Assembly: GCA_900543625.1 (NCBI GenBank)
Contig: UQSF01000032.1
Coordinates: forward strand, 1-12,622
From: an uncultured Eubacteriales bacterium
GTDB lineage: Bacteria; Bacillota; Clostridia; Oscillospirales; Oscillospiraceae
Reading direction: 5' to 3'
Length of the DNA stretch: 12,622 nucleotides
Shown here in pieces: positions 1 through 5,747 of this stretch. Position 1 is the first letter of the stretch, and each line of letters opens with the position of its first letter. The position numbers and the translations under genes are program-made. The notes beneath the pieces are model-generated. The model saw nothing but the letters and a program-made list of their open reading frames with translations, did no database searches and was not told the DNA's origin.

Positions 1-242
1 GACCGACAAGCGCATTGCCGCCAACTACACCGTGGAGGACCGTTCCGGCAGCCCCCGCGCAGCCCAAACCGGCAGCGCAGCCCGCGGCCGAGGCGGCGGA
101 TCCGCTGCTGGCCTATCTCAACAGCACACCCGCTGCACCCGCCGAGCCGGAAACGCCCAAGCCGGACGATGCCACGGACGGCAGTGCCGACGGCGCAGCG
201 TACTCACTCGACGACATTTTGGCGGAGTTTTCGGATTTCTAA
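1..242 (+). CDS. C-terminal end of an unidentified Ala/Pro-rich protein, 5'-truncated, with apparent frameshift
   Basis: The last codons before the TAA at 240-242 encode an Ala/Pro/Gln-rich linker followed by an acidic tail ending SLDDILAEFSDF. From base 51 onward frame 3 shows good coding character, with GC-rich third positions and plausible composition. From base 2 to about 40, however, frame 2 is the coding-like frame (TDKRIAANYTVED, with C or G in 12 of 13 third positions), while frame 3 there is Pro/Thr-rich with poor GC3. Removing one C from the CC at 40-41 would join them as ...YTVED-VPAAPAQPKP.... The gene is therefore either frameshifted or carries an indel artefact. The stop codon overlaps the ATG of the next gene (TAATG), which implies translational coupling. 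I do not recognise the family, and the start is outside the window. Confidence 0.6.
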   Translation, partial: PTSALPPTTPWRTVPAAPAQPKPAAQPAAEAADPLLAYLNSTPAAPAEPETPKPDDATDGSADGAAYSLDDILAEFSDF

Positions 243-1159
243 TGGAACAACGAACGATTCAAACACAGGAGAGCGCCGAGCGGATCGACGCTCTCCTCGC
301 GCGCTCTTTGCCCGGGCTCACGCGCAGCGCCGCCCAGCGGCTGCTCGCGCAGGGCGCGGTGACAAAAGACGGCGCGCCCGTGAAGAAAAACTACAGAACC
401 GTCCCCGGCGACACGTTTGTCGTGACGCTGCCGGATGCCGCGCCCTCGGAGCTCATGGCGCAGGATCTGCCGCTGGACGTGGTGTACGAGGATGCGGACC
501 TCATCGTCGTCAACAAGCCGCGCGGCATGGTCGTGCACCCCGCGCCCGGCCACGAGGACGGCACACTCGTCAACGCCCTGCTCGCCCACTGCGGGGAGAG
601 TCTCTCCGGCGTCGGCGGCGAGCGGCGGCCGGGCATCGTGCACCGCATCGACAAGGACACGTCGGGGCTGCTCGTCGCGGCGAAGAACGACTTTGCACAC
701 CTGGCGCTCTCGGCGCAGCTGGCCGACCACACGATGGCGCGCACGTATGAGGCCGTCGTCTGCGGCAGTCTGCGCGACGATGCCGGCACGGTGGACGCGC
801 CCATCGGCCGCCACCCGACGGACCGCAAGCGCATGGCCGTGACGCAAAAAAACGCCCGCCGCGCCGTCACGCACTGGTCGGTCATCGCACGCTACAACGG
901 CTACACGCACATCCGCTGCGAGCTTGAGACCGGCCGCACGCACCAGATCCGCGTGCACATGGCGCACATCGGCCATCCCCTGCTCGGCGACCTCGTCTAT
1001 GGGCATAAGCGGCCGGAAAAGGGGCTGAGCGGACAGTGCCTGCACGCGCGCGCGCTGCGATTCATCCACCCGCGCACGGGCGAGCTCGTGACGTTCACCT
1101 GCCCGCTGCCGGAATATTTTCAGGACGTGCTGGCGCGTCTCGGCACGCCCATCGGCTGA
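242..1159 (+). CDS. rluD: RluA/RluD-family 23S rRNA pseudouridine synthase
   Basis: This 305-aa protein should isomerise uridines to pseudouridine in 23S rRNA. It has an N-terminal S4-type RNA-binding segment (about residues 10-70, including the LTRSAAQRLLAQGAV stretch) and a catalytic RluA domain (about 80-300). The diagnostic motif HRIDKDTSGLLV starts at H134, making D137 the expected catalytic aspartate. VVNKPRGMVVHP (89-100) and the ETGRTHQIRVHMAHIGHPLLGD block are also typical. Length matches RluD-type enzymes (about 300-325 aa). The ATG at 242 was chosen because it overlaps the upstream stop (TAATG) and gives the normal N-terminus; the same frame is open further upstream only by chance. 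The exact target uridines cannot be told from sequence, and some Bacillota members are annotated only as RluA family. Confidence 0.93.
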   Translation: MEQRTIQTQESAERIDALLARSLPGLTRSAAQRLLAQGAVTKDGAPVKKNYRTVPGDTFVVTLPDAAPSELMAQDLPLDVVYEDADLIVVNKPRGMVVHPAPGHEDGTLVNALLAHCGESLSGVGGERRPGIVHRIDKDTSGLLVAAKNDFAHLALSAQLADHTMARTYEAVVCGSLRDDAGTVDAPIGRHPTDRKRMAVTQKNARRAVTHWSVIARYNGYTHIRCELETGRTHQIRVHMAHIGHPLLGDLVYGHKRPEKGLSGQCLHARALRFIHPRTGELVTFTCPLPEYFQDVLARLGTPIG

Positions 1160-1177
1160 TCGGAAAGGAGCATTTTC

Positions 1178-1654
1178 ATGCGCAGAGCAGATCGCGAGAT
1201 CACAGATTTTGACGAGCTCATCGCCGTCATGCGCGGGTGCGACGTCTGCCGCCTCGCATTGCACGACGAGCCGTATCCCTACATCCTGCCGCTGAACTTC
1301 GGCCTTGAGGCCGACGGCGGGACCGTCCGGCTGTACTTTCACGGTGCGGATACCGGCACGAAGTATGACCTCATCGCCAGAAACCCGAACGCATCGTTCG
1401 AGATGGACCGCGGCCACGGCCTCATCCTCGACGACGAGCACGGCAACTGCACCATGACGTATGAGAGCGTCATCGGTCAGGGGCGCATCACCGTCGTGCC
1501 GGACAGCGGCAAGGAGCACGCGCTGCGTGTGCTCATGGCGCAGTACCGCGCGCCGGACTTCCCGTTTTCCACGGCGGTCATCCCGCGCACGACCGTGCTG
1601 TGCCTGACCGTGGAGCACATGACCGGCAAGCGCCGGGTGAAAAAGCACGGCTGA
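1178..1654 (+). CDS. Pyridoxamine 5'-phosphate oxidase-like, FMN-binding (NimA-like) protein
   Basis: The 158-aa protein has the hallmarks of the small split-barrel flavoprotein family related to PNPOx and to 5-nitroimidazole reductase NimA. It opens with MRRADREI, followed by PYILPLNFGLE (about 34-44), the LYFHGADTGTKYDLI block (52-66, with the conserved His55) and NASFEMD. Family members bind FMN as dimers, but most have no proven substrate; nitroreduction or handling of small electrophiles is a guess. A clear Shine-Dalgarno GGAAAGGAG (1162-1170) precedes the ATG by 7 bases. It lies 18 bp after rluD on the same strand, so it is probably co-transcribed, and a strong hairpin terminator follows the stop. 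Confidence 0.85.
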   Translation: MRRADREITDFDELIAVMRGCDVCRLALHDEPYPYILPLNFGLEADGGTVRLYFHGADTGTKYDLIARNPNASFEMDRGHGLILDDEHGNCTMTYESVIGQGRITVVPDSGKEHALRVLMAQYRAPDFPFSTAVIPRTTVLCLTVEHMTGKRRVKKHG

Positions 1655-1672
1655 GCCGCCGCCCCGGATACG

Positions 1673-1714
1673 AGACCAGCCGCCGCAGGCATTTCCTGCG
1701 GCGGCTGGTCTTTT
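1673..1714 (+). terminator. Rho-independent terminator after the PNPOx-like gene
   Basis: A perfect 17-bp inverted repeat (1673-1689 paired with 1695-1711) has a 5-base CATTT loop and ends in a short T tract (TTTT 1711-1714). It sits 18 bp after the stop codon at 1654 and in the convergent gap before the minus-strand flavoprotein stop at 1731. On the minus strand it is not followed by a T tract, so plus-strand use is more likely. Confidence 0.85.
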
Positions 1715-1730
1715 GTCATACTGCCGAAAA

Positions 1731-2348
1731 TCAGCGGATGAAATTGGTGAATGTGCGCGCTTCCGTCTCCGGGCGCGCAACGCCCGCCGCGTCACCGGCG
1801 GCGATGCACCGCACCAGCCAGAGCAAATTGCGCGCGAGCTGGCGCATGGTCTGCAGCCCTTCCGCATCCTGCGCGGCGTCCTCCGGGCACGCACCGTGCA
1901 CCATCGGCCAGTACTGCGAGGAGACGACCGGCATGTTCGAGATCATCGGGTACTTGACCAGCTGATCGAGCGCCGCCGTCGTGCCCGCGCGGCGCGCCGA
2001 GACAACGCACGCGCAGGGCTTGTTTGCCCAGCCGTCGGAGGCATAAAACAGCCGGTCGCAAAAGGCCGACATCGCGCCGGAGATCCCGGCATAGTGCACC
2101 GGGGACGCGAGCACGAGCGCATCGGCCGTCTCCATCGCGTCGATGGCGTCGTTCACCAGCCCGCCGCGCACGCATCGCCCGGTCGCACGGCAGCCGCCGC
2201 AGGCCACGCAGCCGCCCATCTGCTCGGCACCGACGGTCAGGATCTGCGCCTCGGCACCGGCTGCACGCAGCACCCGCTCCATTTCGTGCAGGGCGGTGTA
2301 TGTGCAGCCGCGCGGATGCGGGCTGCCGTTGATCATGAGAATTTTCAT
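1731..2348 (-). CDS. Flavodoxin-fold NAD(P)H-dependent oxidoreductase (FMN reductase family)
   Basis: The 205-aa protein begins MKILMINGSPHPRGCT, the FMN phosphate-binding loop (N7-T16) of the NADPH-dependent FMN reductase/flavodoxin-like family. It continues with a Cys-rich insert GGCVACGGCRATGRC (C47, C50, C53, C59) and the second flavin-contact motif ASPVHYAGISG (81-91). Such Cys-bearing members resemble iron-sulfur flavoproteins (Isf-like) or simple quinone/FMN reductases; whether a cluster is bound cannot be decided here. The start at 2348 gives the canonical N-terminus and follows GGGGTGA at a usable distance; the frame upstream is open but not coding-like. It appears monocistronic, convergent with the PNPOx-like gene, and has a structured upstream gap. 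Confidence 0.87.
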   Translation of the reverse strand: MKILMINGSPHPRGCTYTALHEMERVLRAAGAEAQILTVGAEQMGGCVACGGCRATGRCVRGGLVNDAIDAMETADALVLASPVHYAGISGAMSAFCDRLFYASDGWANKPCACVVSARRAGTTAALDQLVKYPMISNMPVVSSQYWPMVHGACPEDAAQDAEGLQTMRQLARNLLWLVRCIAAGDAAGVARPETEARTFTNFIR

Positions 2349-2365
2349 CGTATCACCCCACACGC

Positions 2366-2394
2366 AGGATAGCACAAATCGCCGCGCAGCGCAA
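2366..2394 (-). promoter_or_regulatory. Possible weak promoter for the flavodoxin-fold reductase
   Basis: On the minus strand TTGCGC (2389-2394) and TATCCT (2366-2371) are 17 bp apart, and a TG sits one base before the -10 (TGCTATCCT), which would compensate for a poor -35. The predicted start is about 10 bases upstream of the ATG at 2348, which is short. Support is pattern only. Confidence 0.25.
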
Positions 2395-2450
2395 GGCGCA
2401 CGCAATGCCCCAAAACGCCTTGCGCGGCAGCAAAAACTGCTGCCGCGCAA
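2389..2450 (-). repeat. Two overlapping, mutually exclusive hairpins upstream of the flavodoxin-fold reductase
   Basis: Stem A pairs 2389-2398 with 2416-2425 (GCGCAAGGCG / CGCCTTGCGC). Stem B pairs 2420-2432 with 2438-2450 (13 bp, loop AAAAC). They share bases 2420-2425, so only one can form at a time. Read on the minus strand, stem B is followed by GGCGTTTTG, a terminator-like but imperfect tail. It could be the read-through terminator of the upstream SDR gene, an attenuator, or the site of stem-loop folding in a leader. If transcription starts near 2359 as the weak promoter suggests, the hairpins lie outside that transcript. Confidence 0.55.
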
Positions 2451-2532
2451 AGAAAAAGAAGGGACGTATGCCATGGAGTGGGGGAAAATGAAAGGAAGAA
2501 ATGCGCATGGTGATACGGGAAACATGACGCGC

Positions 2533-2560
2533 CGGGCGGCCGGGCATACACAGCCGCCCG
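2533..2560. repeat. Short GC-rich inverted repeat in the 2349-2619 gap
   Basis: CGGGCGGC (2533-2540) is matched by GCCGCCCG (2553-2560) with a 12-base loop. No T tract follows on either strand. Together with the hairpins at 2389-2450 and 2574-2606 it fills the 271-bp gene-free gap, in which I see no credible ORF. Confidence 0.4.
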
Positions 2561-2573
2561 ACGCGGAGAGGAA

Positions 2574-2606
2574 CGGCTTCGCCGCTATGCGCCGCGGCGA
2601 AAGCCG
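2574..2606 (-). terminator. Probable terminator of the ene-reductase/SDR unit
   Basis: CGGCTTCGCCGC (2574-2585) pairs with GCGGCGAAAGCCG (2594-2606) with a single bulged base and an 8-base loop. It lies 13 bases past the SDR stop codon at 2620. The tail on the minus strand (TTCCTCT) is pyrimidine-rich but not a clean T run, so termination may be partial. Confidence 0.5.
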
Positions 2607-2619
2607 GATCAGGCAGAGA

Positions 2620-3396
2620 TCAGATGGCGCTCCAGCCGCCGTCCACACACACGATCTGGCCGGTAGTGTAGCTGCAGGCCGGGGAGGCAAAGTAGGTGCA
2701 CAGGCCGTCCATTTCGCCGGTCTCGCCGTGGCGCTCCATGGGGCAGCACTCGAGGTGCGCCTGATGGAAGAAGGGCGCGTCGATGTAGGCCGCGGTCATT
2801 TCCGTCGGGAAGTAGCCCGGGCAGATGCAGTTGACGGTGATGCCGTCGCGCGCCCAGGAGTTGCCGAGCGAGCGCGTCAGGTTGACGATGCCACCCTTGG
2901 CCGCCGCATACGGTGCCGTGTCCACGCCCTTGCGGCCGCAGACGCCGTGGATGGACGAGACCATGATGATGCGGCCGTACTGATTGGGCTTCATGGACTG
3001 GCGCACGACCTCGCGGCAGGTGAAGAACTGCCCGTTGAGGTCGGTGTTGATGACGTTGAGCCAGTACTCGTCCGTGAGCGTGGCCGGGTCGCCGCCGCCC
3101 GGAATACCGGCGGCATTGACCAGAATGTCGATCTTGCCAAAATGCGCGACGACGTCGCTGACGCAGTCCGTGATGCTCTTGGAATCCTGCAGATCCATGT
3201 AATGCGGATAGACCTTGACGCCGTATTCCGCCTCGATCTCCCTGGCGTTTTCATCCAGACGGTCGGTGCGGCGGGCGACGAGCGCGATGTCCGCGCCCGC
3301 GTTGGCCATTGCCTTGGCGAACTGAAGGCCGAGACCGGAGGAACCGCCGCAGCAGAACGCGACCTGGCCGGAAAGATCAAACAGATTGTTTTTCAT
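2620..3396 (-). CDS. SDR-family NAD(P)-dependent oxidoreductase (gluconate 5-dehydrogenase-like class)
   Basis: This 258-aa classical short-chain dehydrogenase should interconvert a hydroxyl and a carbonyl using NAD(P)(H). The cofactor loop reads CGGSSGLG (16-23), with Cys where Thr is usual in TGxxxGxG. NAAG is at 94-97, and the catalytic set is Ser148 (or Ser147), Tyr163 and Lys167 (YAAAK). Ser148 to Tyr163 is 15 residues, two more than in the plainest SDRs. PG-Y-PTEMT and the C-terminal VDGG are also typical. The SSIHG...YAAAKGGIVNLTRSL pattern resembles gluconate 5-dehydrogenase-like SDRs of Bacillota, but the real substrate may be another oxo/hydroxy compound. The start has the SD AGGAAGG 7 bases away. 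It follows the ene-reductase gene by 36 bp, so the two are almost certainly co-transcribed. Confidence 0.9.
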   Translation of the reverse strand: MKNNLFDLSGQVAFCCGGSSGLGLQFAKAMANAGADIALVARRTDRLDENAREIEAEYGVKVYPHYMDLQDSKSITDCVSDVVAHFGKIDILVNAAGIPGGGDPATLTDEYWLNVINTDLNGQFFTCREVVRQSMKPNQYGRIIMVSSIHGVCGRKGVDTAPYAAAKGGIVNLTRSLGNSWARDGITVNCICPGYFPTEMTAAYIDAPFFHQAHLECCPMERHGETGEMDGLCTYFASPACSYTTGQIVCVDGGWSAI

Positions 3397-3432
3397 AATA
3401 AAGCCTTCCTTTTATAAAAAATTCAGTATGGT

Positions 3433-5379
3433 TTAGAAGAACCAGCAGTTTTCGTAGGCGCTGAGCGTGGCATCGGCCATCGTGCCGCCCTTGTTGGCGT
3501 CGCCGACAAAGACGACCTTGTCGAACGCATCCTTGAGCTGCTGCTCGTAGCTCTTGTCGGGGCGATTGCCGAGCGCCATGATGACGATATCGGCCGGGCG
3601 GGTGACGACCTCGCCGGTGTCGGTCTTCCTGAGCTCGACCGCGCCGTCGGTCACGCCGGCAATGGCGTGCTCGGTCAGGACCTCCACACCACTCTCGGCG
3701 AGCAGGGACAACAGCTTGTAGCGCGCCGTGCGGTAGATCGTGACACCGACCTCCTTCTGCATCTCAACGACCGTGACCTTGTTGTTGTCGCACAGGAAGT
3801 GCGCGACCTCAAGACCGACATGGCCGCCGCCGATGACGGCGATGTTCTTGCCCTCGAAGGAGACGCGGCGCAAAAGCACATCCTCGATATAGTAAACGTT
3901 GCTGCGGTCCACACCGGGAATGTTCGGCACGATCTGATCGCCGCCGCAGGCGACGACGACGCCGTAGGGATCGAGCGCGCGCAGCGTCTCGACCGTGGCG
4001 GGCGTGTTCAGGCGCACCTCGATGTGGTACTCCTTCATCTCGGCCTTCATGGTCTCGATGAGCTCGGCCACCATACCCTTGCACGGCGCTTTCGAGGCCA
4101 GCACGGCGCTGCCGCCGAGATGGTCACGGCTCTCGAAAATGACCGGGTAATAGCCGCGCTTTTTCAGCAGGAGCGCAGCCTGCATACCGCCGGGGCCGCC
4201 GCCCACGACCGCGACCGTGCGGCCGGCGCCGGTCTTGACCAGGTTCTCGTCGCCGTAGACCGTGGCGCGGCCGGTGACGGGGTTGATGGCGCAGTGCAGG
4301 TTCTTGCCCGCGACGACGGACTTGTTGCAGTTCATGCAGCCGAGGCACTTGCGGATAAGATCCTCACGGCCGGCCATCGCCTTTTTGACCACGTCGGGAT
4401 CAGCCAGCTGCATGCGGGACATGCCGACAAAGTCACTCACGCCCTCCTGCAGGAAGCGCTCGGCCGTCTCGGGGTGCTTGATGGTGTTGACGGCGATAAC
4501 AGGCACGTGCACAGCTGCCTTGATGGTCTTGGCCAGGTTCTTTCTCCAACCCTCGGGGCTGTAGCACGGCTCGATCATGGTCGGTGCGCTGGCGTAAACG
4601 CCGCAGGACACATTGAAGTAATCCACATACGGCTCGAGGTATTTGGCGATCTCGGTGCAGGCAGCGAGATCGTTGCCGCCCTCGACGAAATCGTTGCCGT
4701 TGATGCGCGCGCCGACGACGAAATCACGGCTGACGGCGGCGCGGATGCCGGTGAGGATGCGCACGAGGAAGCGGCAGCGGTTTTCCATGCTTCCGCCGTA
4801 TTCGTCGGTGCGCTTGTTGGTGTAAGGGCTCAAAAACTGCTGCACGAGATAGCCGTGCGCCGCGTGGACCTCGACACCGTCGGCACCGGCCAGCTCGGAG
4901 TTGACCGCCGCCTGCACGTACTTCTCGACCAGATTGTCAATGTCCTCAATGGTCATCTCGCGCGGCAGAATGGTCGCACGGCCGACGACGGAGTTGAGCT
5001 CCACACTCGGAGCCATGGCCTGACGGCCGCCGTTGCAGGCCGGGGGCGCCTCGCGGCCGCCGTGATGCAGCTGGATGAAGATCTTCGCGCCGTGGCGATG
5101 CACCGCCTCGCAGATGAGCTGGAAGCTCTTGATCTGCCGGCTGTCATAGATGCCGAGCTGGATGGGGTTGCAGTGGCCGCTGTCGGCGTCCACAGAGGTG
5201 AATTCCGGAATGATGAGGCCGCAGCCGCCCTTGGCGCGGTCCTCATAGAAACGGATCTGCTCCGGCGTGGTGCAGCCGTTCCAGTCGCCCATGAGCGCGC
5301 CCATGGCCGTCATCACAACGCGGTTGCGCAGCTCAAGGTTGCCAATCTTTCCGGGCTGAAACAGTTTTTCGTACTTCAT
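3433..5379 (-). CDS. FMN/FAD/4Fe-4S old-yellow-enzyme-family ene-reductase (BaiCD/BaiH, enoate reductase, 2,4-dienoyl-CoA reductase superfamily)
   Basis: This 648-aa multidomain flavoprotein should reduce an activated C=C bond with NAD(P)H. Residues 1-335 form the OYE TIM barrel: FQPGKIGNLELRNR, the FMN-site HAAHGYL motif (H172, H175, Y177) and SPYTNKRTDEYGG (184-196). Residues 345-363 carry a four-Cys iron-sulfur site (C345, C348, C351, C363). Residues 388-648 hold two Rossmann folds, GGGPGG at 393-398 for FAD and GGGHVG at 517-522 for NAD(P)H. Length equals that of BaiCD, daidzein-reductase-type and TMADH-type enzymes. No signal or membrane segment is seen, so it is cytoplasmic. ATG 5379 gives the canonical N-terminus; its SD is weak (GAGAAG). 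It is first in an operon with the SDR and divergent from the PucR-type regulator. The substrate is not identifiable. Confidence 0.93.
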   Translation of the reverse strand: MKYEKLFQPGKIGNLELRNRVVMTAMGALMGDWNGCTTPEQIRFYEDRAKGGCGLIIPEFTSVDADSGHCNPIQLGIYDSRQIKSFQLICEAVHRHGAKIFIQLHHGGREAPPACNGGRQAMAPSVELNSVVGRATILPREMTIEDIDNLVEKYVQAAVNSELAGADGVEVHAAHGYLVQQFLSPYTNKRTDEYGGSMENRCRFLVRILTGIRAAVSRDFVVGARINGNDFVEGGNDLAACTEIAKYLEPYVDYFNVSCGVYASAPTMIEPCYSPEGWRKNLAKTIKAAVHVPVIAVNTIKHPETAERFLQEGVSDFVGMSRMQLADPDVVKKAMAGREDLIRKCLGCMNCNKSVVAGKNLHCAINPVTGRATVYGDENLVKTGAGRTVAVVGGGPGGMQAALLLKKRGYYPVIFESRDHLGGSAVLASKAPCKGMVAELIETMKAEMKEYHIEVRLNTPATVETLRALDPYGVVVACGGDQIVPNIPGVDRSNVYYIEDVLLRRVSFEGKNIAVIGGGHVGLEVAHFLCDNNKVTVVEMQKEVGVTIYRTARYKLLSLLAESGVEVLTEHAIAGVTDGAVELRKTDTGEVVTRPADIVIMALGNRPDKSYEQQLKDAFDKVVFVGDANKGGTMADATLSAYENCWFF

Positions 5380-5447
5380 GAGGTGTTTCTTCTCTTTCTT
5401 TGGAGGATTCCGAAACCGATGCTGTCTGCTTGTGCAGGAACGACATT

Positions 5448-5472
5448 GGATGCGGATTCTGCCGCCGCATCC
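5448..5472 (-). repeat. Hairpin near the 5' end of the ene-reductase leader
   Basis: GGATGCGG (5448-5455) and CCGCATCC (5465-5472) form an 8-bp stem with a 9-base loop. If transcription starts near 5480, this stem sits almost at the mRNA 5' end and may stabilise the transcript. No T run follows. Confidence 0.45.
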
Positions 5473-5486
5473 GTGCCTTTGCAAAT

Positions 5487-5515
5487 ATTTTAACCATCTG
5501 TTTCTCGAATTTCCA
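5487..5515 (-). promoter_or_regulatory. Predicted sigma-A promoter of the ene-reductase/SDR operon
   Basis: On the minus strand TGGAAA (5510-5515, 4/6 to TTGACA) and TAAAAT (5487-5492, 5/6 to TATAAT) are exactly 17 bp apart. The start would lie near 5480, leaving a leader of about 100 nt before the ATG at 5379. The 14-bp repeats at 5570 and 5617 lie roughly 90-150 bp upstream of this start. Confidence 0.55.
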
Positions 5516-5569
5516 TATGCACGAAACACCAAAAAAAGCTTGATTTTGTGCGGGACAGACAATCCCGCC

Positions 5570-5583
5570 GCCGTGCACAACGA
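5570..5583 (+). promoter_or_regulatory. Candidate operator, copy 1 of 14-bp direct repeat
   Basis: GCCGTGCACAACGA occurs here and again, identical over 14 bases, at 5617-5630, 47 bp downstream. Both copies lie in the gap between the divergent ene-reductase and regulator promoters. The internal GTGCAC is palindromic. The 10-base core recurs inverted in the transporter promoter at 7408. The natural binding partner would be the neighbouring PucR-type regulator (inference). Confidence 0.6.
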
Positions 5584-5608
5584 TCCCGTCCGACGCGGAA
5601 ACGACCGC

Positions 5609-5630
5609 CGTTGTGTGCCGTGCACAACGA
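5609..5630 (+). promoter_or_regulatory. Candidate operator, copy 2 of 14-bp repeat within an inverted repeat
   Basis: Bases 5617-5630 repeat GCCGTGCACAACGA exactly. This copy is also the right half of an inverted repeat, CGTTGTG (5609-5615) facing CACAACG (5623-5629) with a 7-base spacer, the arrangement expected for a dimeric regulator. A degenerate half site, ACAACG, follows at 5655-5660. It lies about 75-95 bp upstream of the predicted regulator start. Confidence 0.6.
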
Positions 5631-5667
5631 CCAGCTGCCTTTTTGTCACGCAGTACAACGGCAGCGG

Positions 5668-5697
5668 TTGCGCCCGCACCCCTTCGTGTAGTATAAT
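5668..5697 (+). promoter_or_regulatory. Predicted sigma-A promoter of the PucR-type regulator
   Basis: A perfect TATAAT (5692-5697) is preceded by TTGCGC (5668-5673) at an 18-bp spacing. The predicted start is near 5704, about 44 nt before the GTG start codon. The surroundings switch abruptly from GC-rich to AT-rich here, as expected of a promoter in this genome. Confidence 0.7.
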
Positions 5698-5700
5698 TGA

Positions 5701-5718
5701 GTTAAATATTTTTTTAAC
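5701..5718 (+). repeat. AT-rich inverted repeat over the regulator start site
   Basis: GTTAAA (5701-5706) and TTTAAC (5713-5718) form a 6-bp inverted repeat just downstream of the -10 box and overlapping the predicted transcription start. It could be an operator for autorepression or merely AT-rich promoter DNA. Confidence 0.35.
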
Positions 5719-5747
5719 AATTTTAGTATATCCGAGGAGGCACGACC

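Noticed and set aside
32..241. N-terminal extension of RluD in the same frame from GTG 32
   Set aside because: Bases 50-241 in this frame give Arg/Gly/Gln/Cys-rich non-coding-like sequence, whereas frame 3 is coding; the ATG at 242 gives the normal RluD N-terminus.
239..1894. 551-codon minus-strand open frame opposite rluD and the PNPOx-like gene
   Set aside because: It crosses a strong terminator and two well-supported genes, and its composition is Arg/Ala/Val-rich without motifs.
2471..2620. Small plus-strand ORF starting near ATG 2473 in the repeat-rich gap
   Set aside because: Its frame continues into antisense of the SDR gene, composition is not coding-like, and the purine-rich stretch upstream is not a convincing SD.
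2620..5379. Bile-acid 7-alpha-dehydroxylation (bai) operon
   Set aside because: The ene-reductase and SDR resemble BaiCD/BaiH and BaiA only at superfamily level, and no CoA ligase, CoA transferase or dehydratase gene is present in the window.
3667..5493. 608-codon plus-strand open frame opposite the ene-reductase
   Set aside because: It is a mirror of the GC3-biased minus-strand gene: Asp/Val/Ala/His-rich composition, no domain, no SD, while the minus frame has clear flavoenzyme motifs throughout.
5544..5556. TTTTGTGCGGGAC as a further inverted operator copy
   Set aside because: It shares only TTGTGC and GG with the repeat; this is too degenerate to count without comparative data.
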